DNA of 40,160 nucleotides from CALMEC01 sp964393105. Its GTDB lineage: Bacteria; Actinomycetota; Thermoleophilia; Miltoncostaeales; Miltoncostaeaceae. The stretch is from assembly GCA_964393105.1 (NCBI GenBank), contig CAYMSM010000059.1, forward strand, positions 1 through 40,160, written 5' to 3'. Position 1 is the stretch's first letter, and each line of letters begins with the position of its first letter. Shown piece by piece: positions 1 to 7,067 of this stretch. A program made the position numbers and the translations under genes. The notes beneath the pieces are model-generated. The model saw nothing but the letters and a program-made list of their open reading frames with translations, was not told the DNA's origin and did no database searches.

Positions 1-1
1 G

Positions 2-955
2 CCAAACGACGTCATCGTGCGCATCGGCGGCGCAGGCTTGTGCCGCACGGACCTGCACATCATCGAGGGGGTCTGGAAGGAGAAGGTCGAGGTCGAGCTG
101 CCCTACATCCTGGGGCACGAGAACGCCGGCTGGGTCGAGGACGTCGGCCCGGGCGTCAAGTCGATCAAGCCGGGCGATGCGGTGATCGTCCACCCGGTCA
201 TCACATGTGGGTTGTGCCGGGCGTGCCGGGCGGGCGAGGACATGCATTGCATCGACCTGCAGTTCCCCGGCATCACGCAGAACGGTGGGTTTGCGGAGTA
301 CCTGCGCACCGGTGAGCGGGCCGTGATCAAGCTTCCCGAGGGCCTCGAGCCCAAGGCGATCGCGCCGTACGCCGATGCCGGAATCACCGCCTACCGCGCC
401 GCCAAGCGGGCAGCCAAGCACCTGTATCCAGGCACGAGGACGGCCATCATCGGCGTCGGCGGGCTCGGCCACATCGCGGTGCAGGTCCTGAAGGAGCTGT
501 GCGCGACGGAGATCATCGCCGTCGACCGCAACCCGGCCGCGTTGGAGCTGGCCAGCGGTTGGGGCGCCCACTACCTGGTCAACGGCTCGAACGGTGACGC
601 GGTCGAGCAGGTGCTGGAGCTCACGGACGGGCAAGGCGTCGAGGCCGTCATCGACTTCGTCGGCGAGGGCACGGCGATCCAGGAGTCGGTCGGGATGCTG
701 AAGAAGGGCGGCACCTACTGGATCGTCGGGTACGGCGGCATGATCGAGGTCCCTGCGATCGACATGATCTTCAGCGAGATCGCGGTCGTCGGCAGCCTTG
801 TCGGGAACTACAACGAGCTTGTCGAGCTCATGACGATGGCCGGCCAGGGCCGCGTGAACCTCCACGCGGCGGAGTACAAGCTGGATGACATCAACACCGC
901 CATCCACGATCTGCATCACGGCCAGCTCCAGGGCCGTGGGGTGATCATCCCCTAG
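2..955 (+). CDS. Zinc-dependent NAD(P)-linked alcohol dehydrogenase, 5' end outside window
   Basis: Medium-chain dehydrogenase/reductase that should oxidise alcohols or reduce aldehydes with a nicotinamide cofactor in the cytoplasm. The frame is open from the first bases of the window, so about 25-30 N-terminal residues are missing; the GTG at 17 is internal. The catalytic-zinc Cys lies in GLCRTDLH, followed by the His of LGHENAGWV. The structural-zinc cluster has four Cys (CGLCRACRAGEDMHC). The Rossmann motif is GVGGLGHIAVQ, with Asp/Arg following (VDRN), which suggests NAD preference. The sequence style (HIIEGVW, LPYILGHE) is that of actinobacterial NAD-dependent secondary alcohol dehydrogenases. 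Its stop shares a CTAG with the end of a possible minus-strand gene remnant. The substrate cannot be read from the sequence. Confidence 0.92.
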   Translation, partial: PNDVIVRIGGAGLCRTDLHIIEGVWKEKVEVELPYILGHENAGWVEDVGPGVKSIKPGDAVIVHPVITCGLCRACRAGEDMHCIDLQFPGITQNGGFAEYLRTGERAVIKLPEGLEPKAIAPYADAGITAYRAAKRAAKHLYPGTRTAIIGVGGLGHIAVQVLKELCATEIIAVDRNPAALELASGWGAHYLVNGSNGDAVEQVLELTDGQGVEAVIDFVGEGTAIQESVGMLKKGGTYWIVGYGGMIEVPAIDMIFSEIAVVGSLVGNYNELVELMTMAGQGRVNLHAAEYKLDDINTAIHDLHHGQLQGRGVIIP

Positions 956-1210
956 CACTCATCCTCTACGCGCCCTTCGCGTTTCGGGCTGCCCGTCCCG
1001 GCGGGCAGTCTCGCCTGGGTGTTCGATACGTCCGGATCCTCGACGGGCGCGAAGTCCTCGAACAGCTCGAGGACAAGCCCCTGCGGGCGATATCCCCTGG
1101 GAACGTCGATCGTGACGCTGAACAGGATGGGAGCGTCACGGGGCCCATCCTTCGACGTTCGGCGAAACCGCCGGCTCCGGTTTCTCGCCCGAGGGACGAG
1201 CGTCGAGCAT
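952..1210 (-). pseudogene. Possible decayed or frameshifted gene remnant
   Basis: The stretch between adh and the next gene is mostly non-coding. However, the minus frame ending at 952 carries a protein-like, high-GC3 segment (for example ILFSVTIDVPRGY and LVLELFEDFAPVEDPDV) over about 1150-952. Its stop (TAG, 954-952) overlaps the adh stop as CTAG, the same tail-to-tail arrangement seen at other convergent pairs here. Upstream of about 1140 the good frame shifts: an ATG at 1210 opens a short stretch (PSGEKPEPAVSPNVEGWAP) that stops at 1136. Two short plausible pieces in different frames suggest a frameshifted remnant. I do not recognise a family, and chance coding-like sequence in GC-rich DNA is a real alternative. 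Confidence 0.25.
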
Positions 1211-1387
1211 CGGGGCCAAACGAGGTCCCGACGTTCGGGCCCCCGGGCTATTCGCCCCCTGGTGATGCGGTGCAAGCGTAGCCGTCAACTGAACACGGTG
1301 CCGCACTCACCACGGTACCTGGGCAGGCCAACAATGCCCCACCAGGTCCTCGCATCTCGGCTTGCGGCTGAGCAGGAGGTGACCCGG

Positions 1388-1579
1388 ATGGAACGCTCAC
1401 ACCAGGATGACTGGCCGGCCGCACAGGACTCGCTTACCGATGATTTCGCTGTCATTCGCGTGATATGCAACTGGTGTTGGGGTCAGCGAAGCATCCTCGA
1501 GCCCTCACCGTTCGGCTTTCTTCCGGTCCTCTGCGAGCGCTGCCACGGCCACGGACGCGAGTCCCGCCGAGCGACCTGA
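1388..1579 (+). CDS. Small Zn-ribbon-like protein (63 aa)
   Basis: I chose the ATG at 1388 because a near-perfect Shine-Dalgarno sequence (AGGAGGTGA, 1374-1382) ends five bases before it. The longer upstream frame has no such signal. The product has an acidic N-terminal third and then two CxxC knuckles, CNWCWG and CERCHGHG, separated by about 19 residues (RSILEPSPFGFLPV region). This is the pattern of a small DnaJ-like or rubredoxin-knuckle zinc-binding protein. Four Cys in two CxxC(x)G motifs can bind one zinc ion. No operon partner is adjacent; glyoxalase I points the other way downstream. The function is unknown; RNA, DNA or protein binding are all possible. The strong ribosome site and the motif together are the case for a real gene. 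Confidence 0.62.
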   Translation: MERSHQDDWPAAQDSLTDDFAVIRVICNWCWGQRSILEPSPFGFLPVLCERCHGHGRESRRAT

Positions 1580-1758
1580 TGCCGTGTCGTGCCGGGATGT
1601 GCCCAGTGGCGGCTGGTGAAACGGCCGTGCATGACGCCCGCCGGGCCCCTGGGCAACGATTGAGGTTCGGTAACAGTGTCAGTTTCGCGGAGAACCCTTT
1701 GTTCATCAGGGATGCCGGGTCGCGAAGCCACCCTTCCGTACACGAGCTGCGCCGGTCG

Positions 1759-2160
1759 CTACAGCTCGTTCTCGGGGTTGCGATCGAGCATCTCGATGCG
1801 GTAGCCGTCGGGGTCGCGGAAGAAGCAGATCTGGGGTCCGCCGGGGTACGGGGCGTACGGAGGCTTCTCCGGCGCGACACCAAGGGGCGCCAGGCGAGCG
1901 ATCTCTGCGTCGACGCCCCCGTCGGAGACAATGGCGATGTGGCCGTAGCCCGCCCCCACCTCGTAGGGATCCGTCCGTCCGTCGTTGAGCGTCAGCTCGA
2001 GCCGCGCGCCGTCACCAGGCAGTGCTAGGAAGATCACCGTGGCGGTGTCGCCCCCGACACGCTGGCGGCCACGCTCCTCGAAGCCCAGGGCGGTGTAGAA
2101 CGCGAGCGAGCGCTCCTCGTCGAGCACACGGATCATCGTGTGGATCAGCTCAGTCGGCAT
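1759..2160 (-). CDS. gloA: Lactoylglutathione lyase-like glyoxalase I (VOC superfamily)
   Basis: The 133-residue protein is collinear with glyoxalase I, which isomerises the hemithioacetal of methylglyoxal and a thiol. The four metal ligands known for the family are at the expected places: H7 (LIHTMIRV), E55 (LELT), H74 (GYGHIAI) and E123 (YRIEML). The conserved RSLAFYTALGF and RDPDGYRIE segments are present. The start is the ATG at 2160, preceded by AAGGAGG; the longer open frame upstream runs through a hairpin-rich spacer and is not credible. Actinobacteria usually lack glutathione, so the thiol partner may be another small thiol, or the protein may be a VOC relative with a different substrate. 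It stands alone on the minus strand, divergent from ctaA. Confidence 0.87.
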   Translation of the reverse strand: MPTELIHTMIRVLDEERSLAFYTALGFEERGRQRVGGDTATVIFLALPGDGARLELTLNDGRTDPYEVGAGYGHIAIVSDGGVDAEIARLAPLGVAPEKPPYAPYPGGPQICFFRDPDGYRIEMLDRNPENEL

Positions 2161-2243
2161 CTGGGCCTCCTTGGTCGGGACGTCGAAGGGATCGTATCGA
2201 CTGACCCGCAGGTGAGACCGCGGGTGCTCCCCTTTTCGCGCAG

Positions 2244-2366
2244 CACCTGGTGTCTGAGGCAGAAACGGAGCTGAGCGCCGCGAAGACTTCGCGGCGAAAG
2301 CTCCGTTTTTCCCCCAGCGGGGTGGGCGTTTGCAACGCCCGCGCAACTGACACCGGTCGTTGCGCG
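2244..2366. repeat. Palindromic GGTGTC/GACACC repeat apparently interrupted by an 89-bp insert
   Basis: A left arm CACCTGGTGTCTGA (2244-2257) and a right arm CTGACACCGGTCGTTGCGC (2347-2365) match the two halves of the compact palindrome at 36977-37041. Here they are separated by 2258-2346. The four bases CTGA occur on both sides of the insert (2254-2257 and 2347-2350), as a target-site duplication would. The insert holds a long hairpin (2263-2308) and a smaller one, GGGCGTT/AACGCCC (2324-2340). A third, GCGCAAC/GTTGCGC (2341-2365), spans the right junction. I see no terminal inverted repeats in the insert, so mobility is inferred only from the duplication and the interrupted repeat. Confidence 0.45.
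2263..2310 (+). terminator. Strong hairpin followed by T-tract
   Basis: AAACGGAGCT (2263-2272) pairs with 2299-2308, and inside it CGCCGCGA (2276-2283) pairs with TCGCGGCG (2289-2296), about 18 base pairs in all. TTTTT follows at 2306-2310. On the plus strand this has the form of an intrinsic terminator, but no plus-strand gene ends nearby. On the minus strand it lies about 100 bases upstream of gloA and could affect leader transcription. It may simply be cargo of the inserted element. Confidence 0.5.
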
Positions 2367-2456
2367 GTGGGCTCGCCCACGACCCCCGAAGCCCCGCATC
2401 ACATCAGTCGGGACGTTTGGCCGCCCGACTCGCCATGGCTCGCGCCGGCGCCGTTC

Positions 2457-2462
2457 TAGGAT
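2457..2462 (+). promoter_or_regulatory. Leaderless -10 box of ctaA
   Basis: TAGGAT lies six bases before the ATG at 2469, placing the expected transcription start at or next to the A of ATG. There is no Shine-Dalgarno sequence, consistent with a leaderless mRNA. Confidence 0.55.
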
Positions 2463-2468
2463 GCCGTC

Positions 2469-3440
2469 ATGGGACCGCATGGCGCATCTCCCGGGCGGTT
2501 GCGTCCGAGTCCGCGGACGTACCTGCGAATGGCGCTCGTGTCGCTGGCGGGTCTCGTCCTGATCATCCCAAGCGGCGCGCTCGTGCGGCTGACCGACTCG
2601 GGCCTTGGGTGCCCCGATTGGCCGGGCTGCCACGGCGAGGTCATCCCGCCGTTGTCGGGTCACGCGTGGATCGAGTACTCCAACCGGATCCTTTCGGGGA
2701 TCGTGGTGTTGGTCGCCGTCGCCGCATGGATCGCGGCCATTCGGATGCCCGGCGCACCCCGCAGGCTGCGCCGGTGGGCCGCGGTACCGGCCGTCGCGGG
2801 TTTGCTCCAGGGGCCGCTCGGAGGACTGACGGTCGTGTTCGACCTGCATCCAATGCTCGTCTCGAGCCATTTCCTGCTGTCGATCGTGGCTCTGGGCGGC
2901 GGCACGTTGCTTGCCCTGGCGGCCCGAGACCATGCCCAGGGTCGTCGTCGCGGCACAGACCGCGGGCGTGCCACGCTGGCCGCCTGCGCCACAACCGCCC
3001 TGGCCGGGGTCATCGTGACCGGCGTCTTGGTCACGGCCGCCGGACCACATTCGGGTGATCCCACGGTCATCCGCCGGCTGGGCAACCTCGCCGACGCCGC
3101 CGCGATCCATGTACGCGTCGTGATCGCGTTCTGCCTGCTGGCCGTCGCGCTCGGCGTCTGGCTCGTGCGGCGCCGGCCGCACGATCCGTTGACGATGCGC
3201 CTGGCCGCGCTGTTCCTCCCATTGCTTGCCTTGCAGATCGGGTTGGGGGAATACCAGTACCGCCACCGACTGCCATGGGGGGTCGTGCTGGCCCACGTGA
3301 CAGTCGCGGGCACGGTGTGGACCTGCGGTGTCGCGGTCGCGTGGTTGGCCGCCCGTCCGCAGATCGTGTCGCACGAGGACTTGATGGGGACATGGGACGC
3401 GCAGAGGGATGGAACATCCCGGGAGCGGGTTCCATTTTGA
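2469..3440 (+). CDS. ctaA: Heme A synthase (COX15/CtaA family)
   Basis: Integral membrane enzyme that oxidises the C8 methyl of heme O to the formyl group of heme A for aa3-type cytochrome oxidase. The 323-residue product has about eight hydrophobic segments. The extracellular Cys pair is C48/C54 (GLGCPDWPGC). Helix His residues H134, H214 and H276 correspond to three of the four heme-ligand positions known from Bacillus CtaA. The helix-2 motif, ExxHR in Bacillus, reads EYSNR here (E69, N72), so the expected His is Asn. The start is chosen for the leaderless -10 box just upstream. It converges with the NUDIX gene, with a small hairpin between them. Family assignment is secure; the effect of the His-to-Asn change is not known. 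Confidence 0.9.
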   Translation: MGPHGASPGRLRPSPRTYLRMALVSLAGLVLIIPSGALVRLTDSGLGCPDWPGCHGEVIPPLSGHAWIEYSNRILSGIVVLVAVAAWIAAIRMPGAPRRLRRWAAVPAVAGLLQGPLGGLTVVFDLHPMLVSSHFLLSIVALGGGTLLALAARDHAQGRRRGTDRGRATLAACATTALAGVIVTGVLVTAAGPHSGDPTVIRRLGNLADAAAIHVRVVIAFCLLAVALGVWLVRRRPHDPLTMRLAALFLPLLALQIGLGEYQYRHRLPWGVVLAHVTVAGTVWTCGVAVAWLAARPQIVSHEDLMGTWDAQRDGTSRERVPF

Positions 3441-3451
3441 CACGCCGCGGG

Positions 3452-3467
3452 CGGGCGGTCACGCCCG
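3452..3467. terminator. Small bidirectional hairpin between convergent genes
   Basis: CGGGCG (3452-3457) and CGCCCG (3462-3467) enclose a GTCA loop, 11 bases after the ctaA stop and 11 bases after the end of the converging NUDIX gene. There is no T-tract. It could terminate or stabilise both transcripts. Confidence 0.35.
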
Positions 3468-3478
3468 ACATTCCTGAC

Positions 3479-4060
3479 TCAGCCGGAGGTCGTTCCATCG
3501 CCGGTCCGCGCCCTCTCCGACTCAACCGCGGCGCGCCACGCCCCGAGCACGTGACCTGCGTGGTCTGGGAACGCCAGCTCGCCTGGTAGCTCGTCCGGCG
3601 CGAACCACGCAGCTTCGGTCGACTCGTTCGGGTCGACCTCCGGTTCTGCATCGTCGACTGGCGCCACATGGTAGTAGCAGTTCAGGGTCGTATCCGCGGA
3701 TGACCGCCCGCTCCCCGGCCCGTACGTGTCCATCCAGATGCCGAGGAACCCGGTGACGGCGACAGTGAGGTTGACCTCCTCGCGGACCTCCCTTATGACG
3801 GTCTGCTGCGGATGCTCGTCCGCCTCGCAGAAGCCGCCGGGGATGTCCCAACACCCGAGCCACGGATCGATTGCCCGGCGCACCAGCAGCAGCTTGCCGT
3901 CACGCGTGACGAGGCCACCGGCGCACGGCTTGGCGTTGCGCCAGTGCTCAGATCCACATGCGCGACACACGACCGGCGCGACTGCGCCGATCAACGCCCC
4001 ACACGCCGAACAGTGACGTAGGACGGCCGCTACCGGAACCGGTCGAACTTGGTCTGACAC
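3479..4060 (-). CDS. NUDIX hydrolase with N-terminal zinc ribbon
   Basis: Cytoplasmic hydrolase of nucleoside diphosphates linked to another group (193 residues). An N-terminal zinc ribbon, CSACG ... CRACG (about residues 17-35), is followed by the domain opening KPCAGGLVTRDGKLLLVRR. A complete Nudix box begins at GGFCEADEHP and continues with REVREEV, matching the GX5EX7REUXEEXGU form. The ribbon plus this Nudix arrangement recalls NudC/YjaD-like and related ADP-ribose or NADH pyrophosphatases, but the substrate is not defined. The start is a GTG at 4060 that lies inside the upstream DksA-like gene (31-base overlap). No other in-frame start lies before the ribbon, so the overlap seems genuine and suggests translational coupling. 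Confidence 0.88.
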   Translation of the reverse strand: MSDQVRPVPVAAVLRHCSACGALIGAVAPVVCRACGSEHWRNAKPCAGGLVTRDGKLLLVRRAIDPWLGCWDIPGGFCEADEHPQQTVIREVREEVNLTVAVTGFLGIWMDTYGPGSGRSSADTTLNCYYHVAPVDDAEPEVDPNESTEAAWFAPDELPGELAFPDHAGHVLGAWRAAVESERARTGDGTTSG

Positions 4061-4386
4061 GGGACGCAGCGCTCCGCGTCGGGCATCGCCTTGAGGCGTC
4101 CCTCGGAAATGGACCCGTCACACGTGATGCATCTGCCGTAGGTGCCGTCGGCGATCGCAGCGCGCGCACGCTCGATCTGATCGATCCGCTCTCGAAGCCG
4201 CCCTTGCAGCCGAAGATCGTGCTCGCGCATCTCGGCGTCGCTCGCCGCCTCGGCCGGGTGGTGATGCCCGTCGGACCGCTCGTTGCCGTCGGCGGCCAGA
4301 TCGTGTTTGCGGGCAGCCTCCAGTAGCTCCTGCTCGAGTTGCGTCAGGCGCTTGGCCGCCTCGCGGAATTTTGTGGCACCTCCCAT
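4030..4386 (-). CDS. DksA/TraR family C4 zinc-finger protein
   Basis: A 118-residue protein with an N-terminal basic/acidic coiled-coil-like helix region (LTQLEQELLEAARKHDL; REHDLRLQGRLRERIDQIERA). A C-terminal C4 zinc finger follows: GTYGRCITCDGSI ... ERCVPCQ. This is the DksA/TraR finger signature. DksA acts in the RNA polymerase secondary channel with (p)ppGpp; many short actinobacterial relatives lack a proven role, so this one is left unnamed. It is the first gene of a two-gene unit with the NUDIX hydrolase, which begins within its last codons. A weak CAGAAT box lies six bases before the ATG, and no Shine-Dalgarno sequence is visible. Confidence 0.85.
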   Translation of the reverse strand: MGGATKFREAAKRLTQLEQELLEAARKHDLAADGNERSDGHHHPAEAASDAEMREHDLRLQGRLRERIDQIERARAAIADGTYGRCITCDGSISEGRLKAMPDAERCVPCQTKFDRFR

Positions 4387-4486
4387 CCCGCGATTCTGAC
4401 AGGACTTCCCGCATGCAGAAAGGGCAGGGGCGCAACGGGTGTGCGAACCTCACCGCCGTCGAGACGTAGCGGAGGGAGCCTGCGTG

Positions 4487-5449
4487 ATGCACGCCGTCGA
4501 GGCAACGGGCCTCGAACGCGAGTTCAAAGGAGGTATTCGTGCCGTGGTCGGAGTCGACCTACAGGTGTCCGCGGGCGAGATTTTCGGCTTCCTCGGACCC
4601 AATGGCGCGGGCAAGAGCACCATCGTGCGTATCCTGACCACGCTCCTTCGACCGACGGGCGGGACGGCGCGGGTAGCAGGCCACGACGTGGTGCGTGACG
4701 CCCCCGCGGTACGCCGACGCATCGGCGTCGCGCTGCAGGATGCCGCGATCGACCCGTTCATGACCGGGCGGGAGCTCCTTCACCTGCAGGCCGTCCTCCA
4801 CGGCATCTCGCGCCACGATGGGCGCCGTCGTGCCCAGGCCCTGCTCGAGCAGGTGGAGCTGACCGACGCAGCCGACCGGCGTGTCGGAACGTACTCCGGA
4901 GGAATGCGCCGACGGCTGGATCTCGCGCTGTCGCTCGTACACCAGCCGGTTGTCCTGTTCCTCGACGAGCCGACCACGGGTCTCGATCCGCATTCGCGTC
5001 TGACCGTCTGGGACGAGGTGCGACGCCTCAACCGTGAGCTCGGCACGACCGTGTTCCTGACGACGCAGTACCTGGAGGAGGCCGACCAGCTGGCAGGCCG
5101 GATCGCGATCATCGACCTGGGTCGCATCGTCGCCCAGGGGACGCCGGCCGAGCTCAAGGCATCCGTCGGGGAACCCGCTCTGACCGTGACGCTGGCCGAC
5201 CCCGATCAGCGCGCGTCGGCGGAGTCGGCCCTCGCACGGCTCGGCACAGTCCTGCCCGGCTCTCCTCGCACCGTCGCCATCCGCATGCCGGATGGGGCCG
5301 CGGGGCTCGCGCCGGCCGTGCGGGCGCTGGACGAGGCCGGTGTCGGCGTCGCCAAGCTCGACCTGGCGGAACCGTCGCTCGACGACGTGTTCCTTGCCAA
5401 GACCGGTCGCTCGCTCCACGCCGACGACGAGACCGACGAACCGGTGTGA
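4487..5449 (+). CDS. ABC transporter ATP-binding protein, DrrA type
   Basis: ATPase subunit of an ABC-2 type exporter (320 residues). Visible motifs are Walker A GPNGAGKST (residues 37-45), signature YSGGMRRRLDLALSL and Walker B VLFLDEPTTGLDP. TTQYLEEAD follows, with Gln at the usual switch-His position, as is typical of the daunorubicin-resistance (DrrA) subfamily. A C-terminal regulatory region ends in LDDVFLAKTGR. I start at the ATG 4487; the GTG just before it (4484) is equally well served by GGAGGGA at 4471-4477. The next gene starts in the last codon (GTGA), so it is tightly coupled to two permeases. The substrate is unknown; drugs, lipids or polymers are possible. Confidence 0.93.
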   Translation: MHAVEATGLEREFKGGIRAVVGVDLQVSAGEIFGFLGPNGAGKSTIVRILTTLLRPTGGTARVAGHDVVRDAPAVRRRIGVALQDAAIDPFMTGRELLHLQAVLHGISRHDGRRRAQALLEQVELTDAADRRVGTYSGGMRRRLDLALSLVHQPVVLFLDEPTTGLDPHSRLTVWDEVRRLNRELGTTVFLTTQYLEEADQLAGRIAIIDLGRIVAQGTPAELKASVGEPALTVTLADPDQRASAESALARLGTVLPGSPRTVAIRMPDGAAGLAPAVRALDEAGVGVAKLDLAEPSLDDVFLAKTGRSLHADDETDEPV

Positions 5450-6231
5450 TCCTGACGCTCCGCCAAACGGGCGCCCTCGCGCGGCGATCGGTGACGACAA
5501 CGCTGCGCATCCCGCAGGCATGGTTTCCGTCGCTCTTCTTCCCGCTGGCGCTGCTTTCGATCTTCACCGGTTCCTTCAGCGACGCCCCCGGGCGGGTTCC
5601 CGGGTTCCCGCCGGTCCGCGGGTTCCTCGACTTCGCGGTGGCCGGATCGATCCTGCAGGGGGTGTTGATCGCCGGCACAGGAGCAGGCGCGGCGTTCGCC
5701 GCCGACATGGAGTCCGGGTTCTTCGACCGATTGGTCGCCTCACCCGTCTCGCGGTGGGCGATCCTGACCGGCAGGCTCGGAGCCAGCGTCGTTCAAGGCA
5801 TCGCGCTGAGCCTCATGTTTCTGGGGATCGCGGTCGCGTTCGGGGTTCGACTTGATGGCGGCGTCAGCGGGCTCCTCGTTGTCGTTCTGTACGCCGGCCT
5901 GCTCGCCGCGGCGATCGGAGGGCTCGGGGTCATCCTGGCGCTTCGCACCGGCTCGGCCGAGGCGGTCCAGGGCACCTTCCCGCTGTTCTTCGTGTTGCTC
6001 TTCTTCTCTTCGGCGTTCTTTCCCCGTCAGACAATGACCGGCTGGTACAAGGCCGTCGCCGACGCCAACCCGATCTCGTACATCGTCGAGGGCATGCGTG
6101 CGCAGATCATCGGCGACGGCGACGCTGGAGCGACGCTCATCGGGCTGGCGCTGGCGCTGGGTTTCGCGGCCCTGTCGGTCGGCTCCTCGGCCATCGCCTA
6201 CCGCCGTCGGCTGGCCACGCAGGGCGCCTGA
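5446..6231 (+). CDS. ABC-2 type transporter permease, first subunit
   Basis: Membrane subunit (261 residues) with about six hydrophobic segments, including LFFPLALLSIF, ILQGVLIAGTGAGAAF and a central GVILALRTGSAEAVQ followed by PLFFVLLFFSSAFFP. The NPISYIVEGMRAQIIG stretch before the last helix is characteristic of DrrB-like ABC-2 permeases. The GTG start overlaps the ATPase stop (GTGA) and the gene's own TGA overlaps the next ATG, so all three genes form one translationally coupled operon. It shares layout and motifs with the following gene, which suggests an old duplication and a heterodimeric channel. Confidence 0.9.
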   Translation: MILTLRQTGALARRSVTTTLRIPQAWFPSLFFPLALLSIFTGSFSDAPGRVPGFPPVRGFLDFAVAGSILQGVLIAGTGAGAAFAADMESGFFDRLVASPVSRWAILTGRLGASVVQGIALSLMFLGIAVAFGVRLDGGVSGLLVVVLYAGLLAAAIGGLGVILALRTGSAEAVQGTFPLFFVLLFFSSAFFPRQTMTGWYKAVADANPISYIVEGMRAQIIGDGDAGATLIGLALALGFAALSVGSSAIAYRRRLATQGA

Positions 6232-6998
6232 TGAGCGGCCTTGCGATCAGCCTCGGCCTGGCCGGGCGCAACCTGCTGTTGGTGCGGCGCGTTCCGTCGG
6301 TGTTCATCCCGTCGCTCGTCATGCCGTTGTTCATCCTGGTGGCGACGGCCGGCGCGTTTCGCGGTATCGGTGCGCTGCCCGCGTTCGCGGGTTCGAGCTA
6401 TCTGGCGTTCACCCTTCCGATGGCTGCGACGATGGGCGCGGGCTTTGCAGGGGTCAATTCGGGCATGACGCTCGCGCGGGATCTGGAAGGCGGCTTCTTC
6501 GACCGGCTGCAGGCGAGCCCTGCACCCCGCGTCGCCCTGCTCGCCGGTCCATTGCTTGCGGCGGTCGCACGAAGCCTCTTTACGACGACCGTGGTGTATG
6601 GCGCCGCGATGCTCGGCGGCGTGCGCTTCCCCGGTCTGGGCGACACCCTCGTGGTGTATGCGCTGGCGGCGGCGTTTGCTGCCGCGTCGTCATTGTGGGC
6701 CATCGGGGTGGCGCTGCGTACCAAGAGCGTGCAGGCAGCACCGCTGATGCAGGTCGTCGTGTTCATGTCGGTCTTTACGTCCGTCGCGTACACGCCCCGC
6801 AGCGCGCTCCGCGGATGGCTGGCGCACTTCGCGGACGGGAACCCGGTCACGTTCATCCTGGAGGGTTCCCGACAGGCGCAGCTTTCCGGGATCACCTGGA
6901 ACCGACTCGGACCGGCGCTGCTTGCCATCGGCGTCCTCTTCGCCCTGACCGGGACATTCGCCCTTCGGGGCCTGCGACGTCTGGACCGTAACCCCTGA
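6231..6998 (+). CDS. ABC-2 type transporter permease, second subunit
   Basis: Paralogous membrane subunit (255 residues) with the same order of hydrophobic segments as its neighbour. It has the family stretches GVNSGMTLARDLEGGFFDRLQASP, ALRTKSVQAAPLMQ and NPVTFILEGSRQAQLSG. The ATG lies in the TGA of the previous gene (TGATG). Presence of two distinct permeases with one ATPase fits a heterodimeric exporter. Its 3' end is followed by about 70 bases that carry the likely promoter of the next, unrelated secreted protein gene (TACACT, 12 bases before that start). Confidence 0.9.
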   Translation: MSGLAISLGLAGRNLLLVRRVPSVFIPSLVMPLFILVATAGAFRGIGALPAFAGSSYLAFTLPMAATMGAGFAGVNSGMTLARDLEGGFFDRLQASPAPRVALLAGPLLAAVARSLFTTTVVYGAAMLGGVRFPGLGDTLVVYALAAAFAAASSLWAIGVALRTKSVQAAPLMQVVVFMSVFTSVAYTPRSALRGWLAHFADGNPVTFILEGSRQAQLSGITWNRLGPALLAIGVLFALTGTFALRGLRRLDRNP

Positions 6999-7067
6999 TC
7001 CAACCGGACCGTCACCGTATGTGCACAGCGAATCCGCCGAAACCTGCGTTACACTGATTCGCAGATC

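Noticed and set aside
2145..3443. 432-codon minus-strand frame over ctaA
   Set aside because: Low-complexity Arg/Gln/Asp composition typical of antisense reading of a GC-rich gene; ctaA on the plus strand has clear family motifs.
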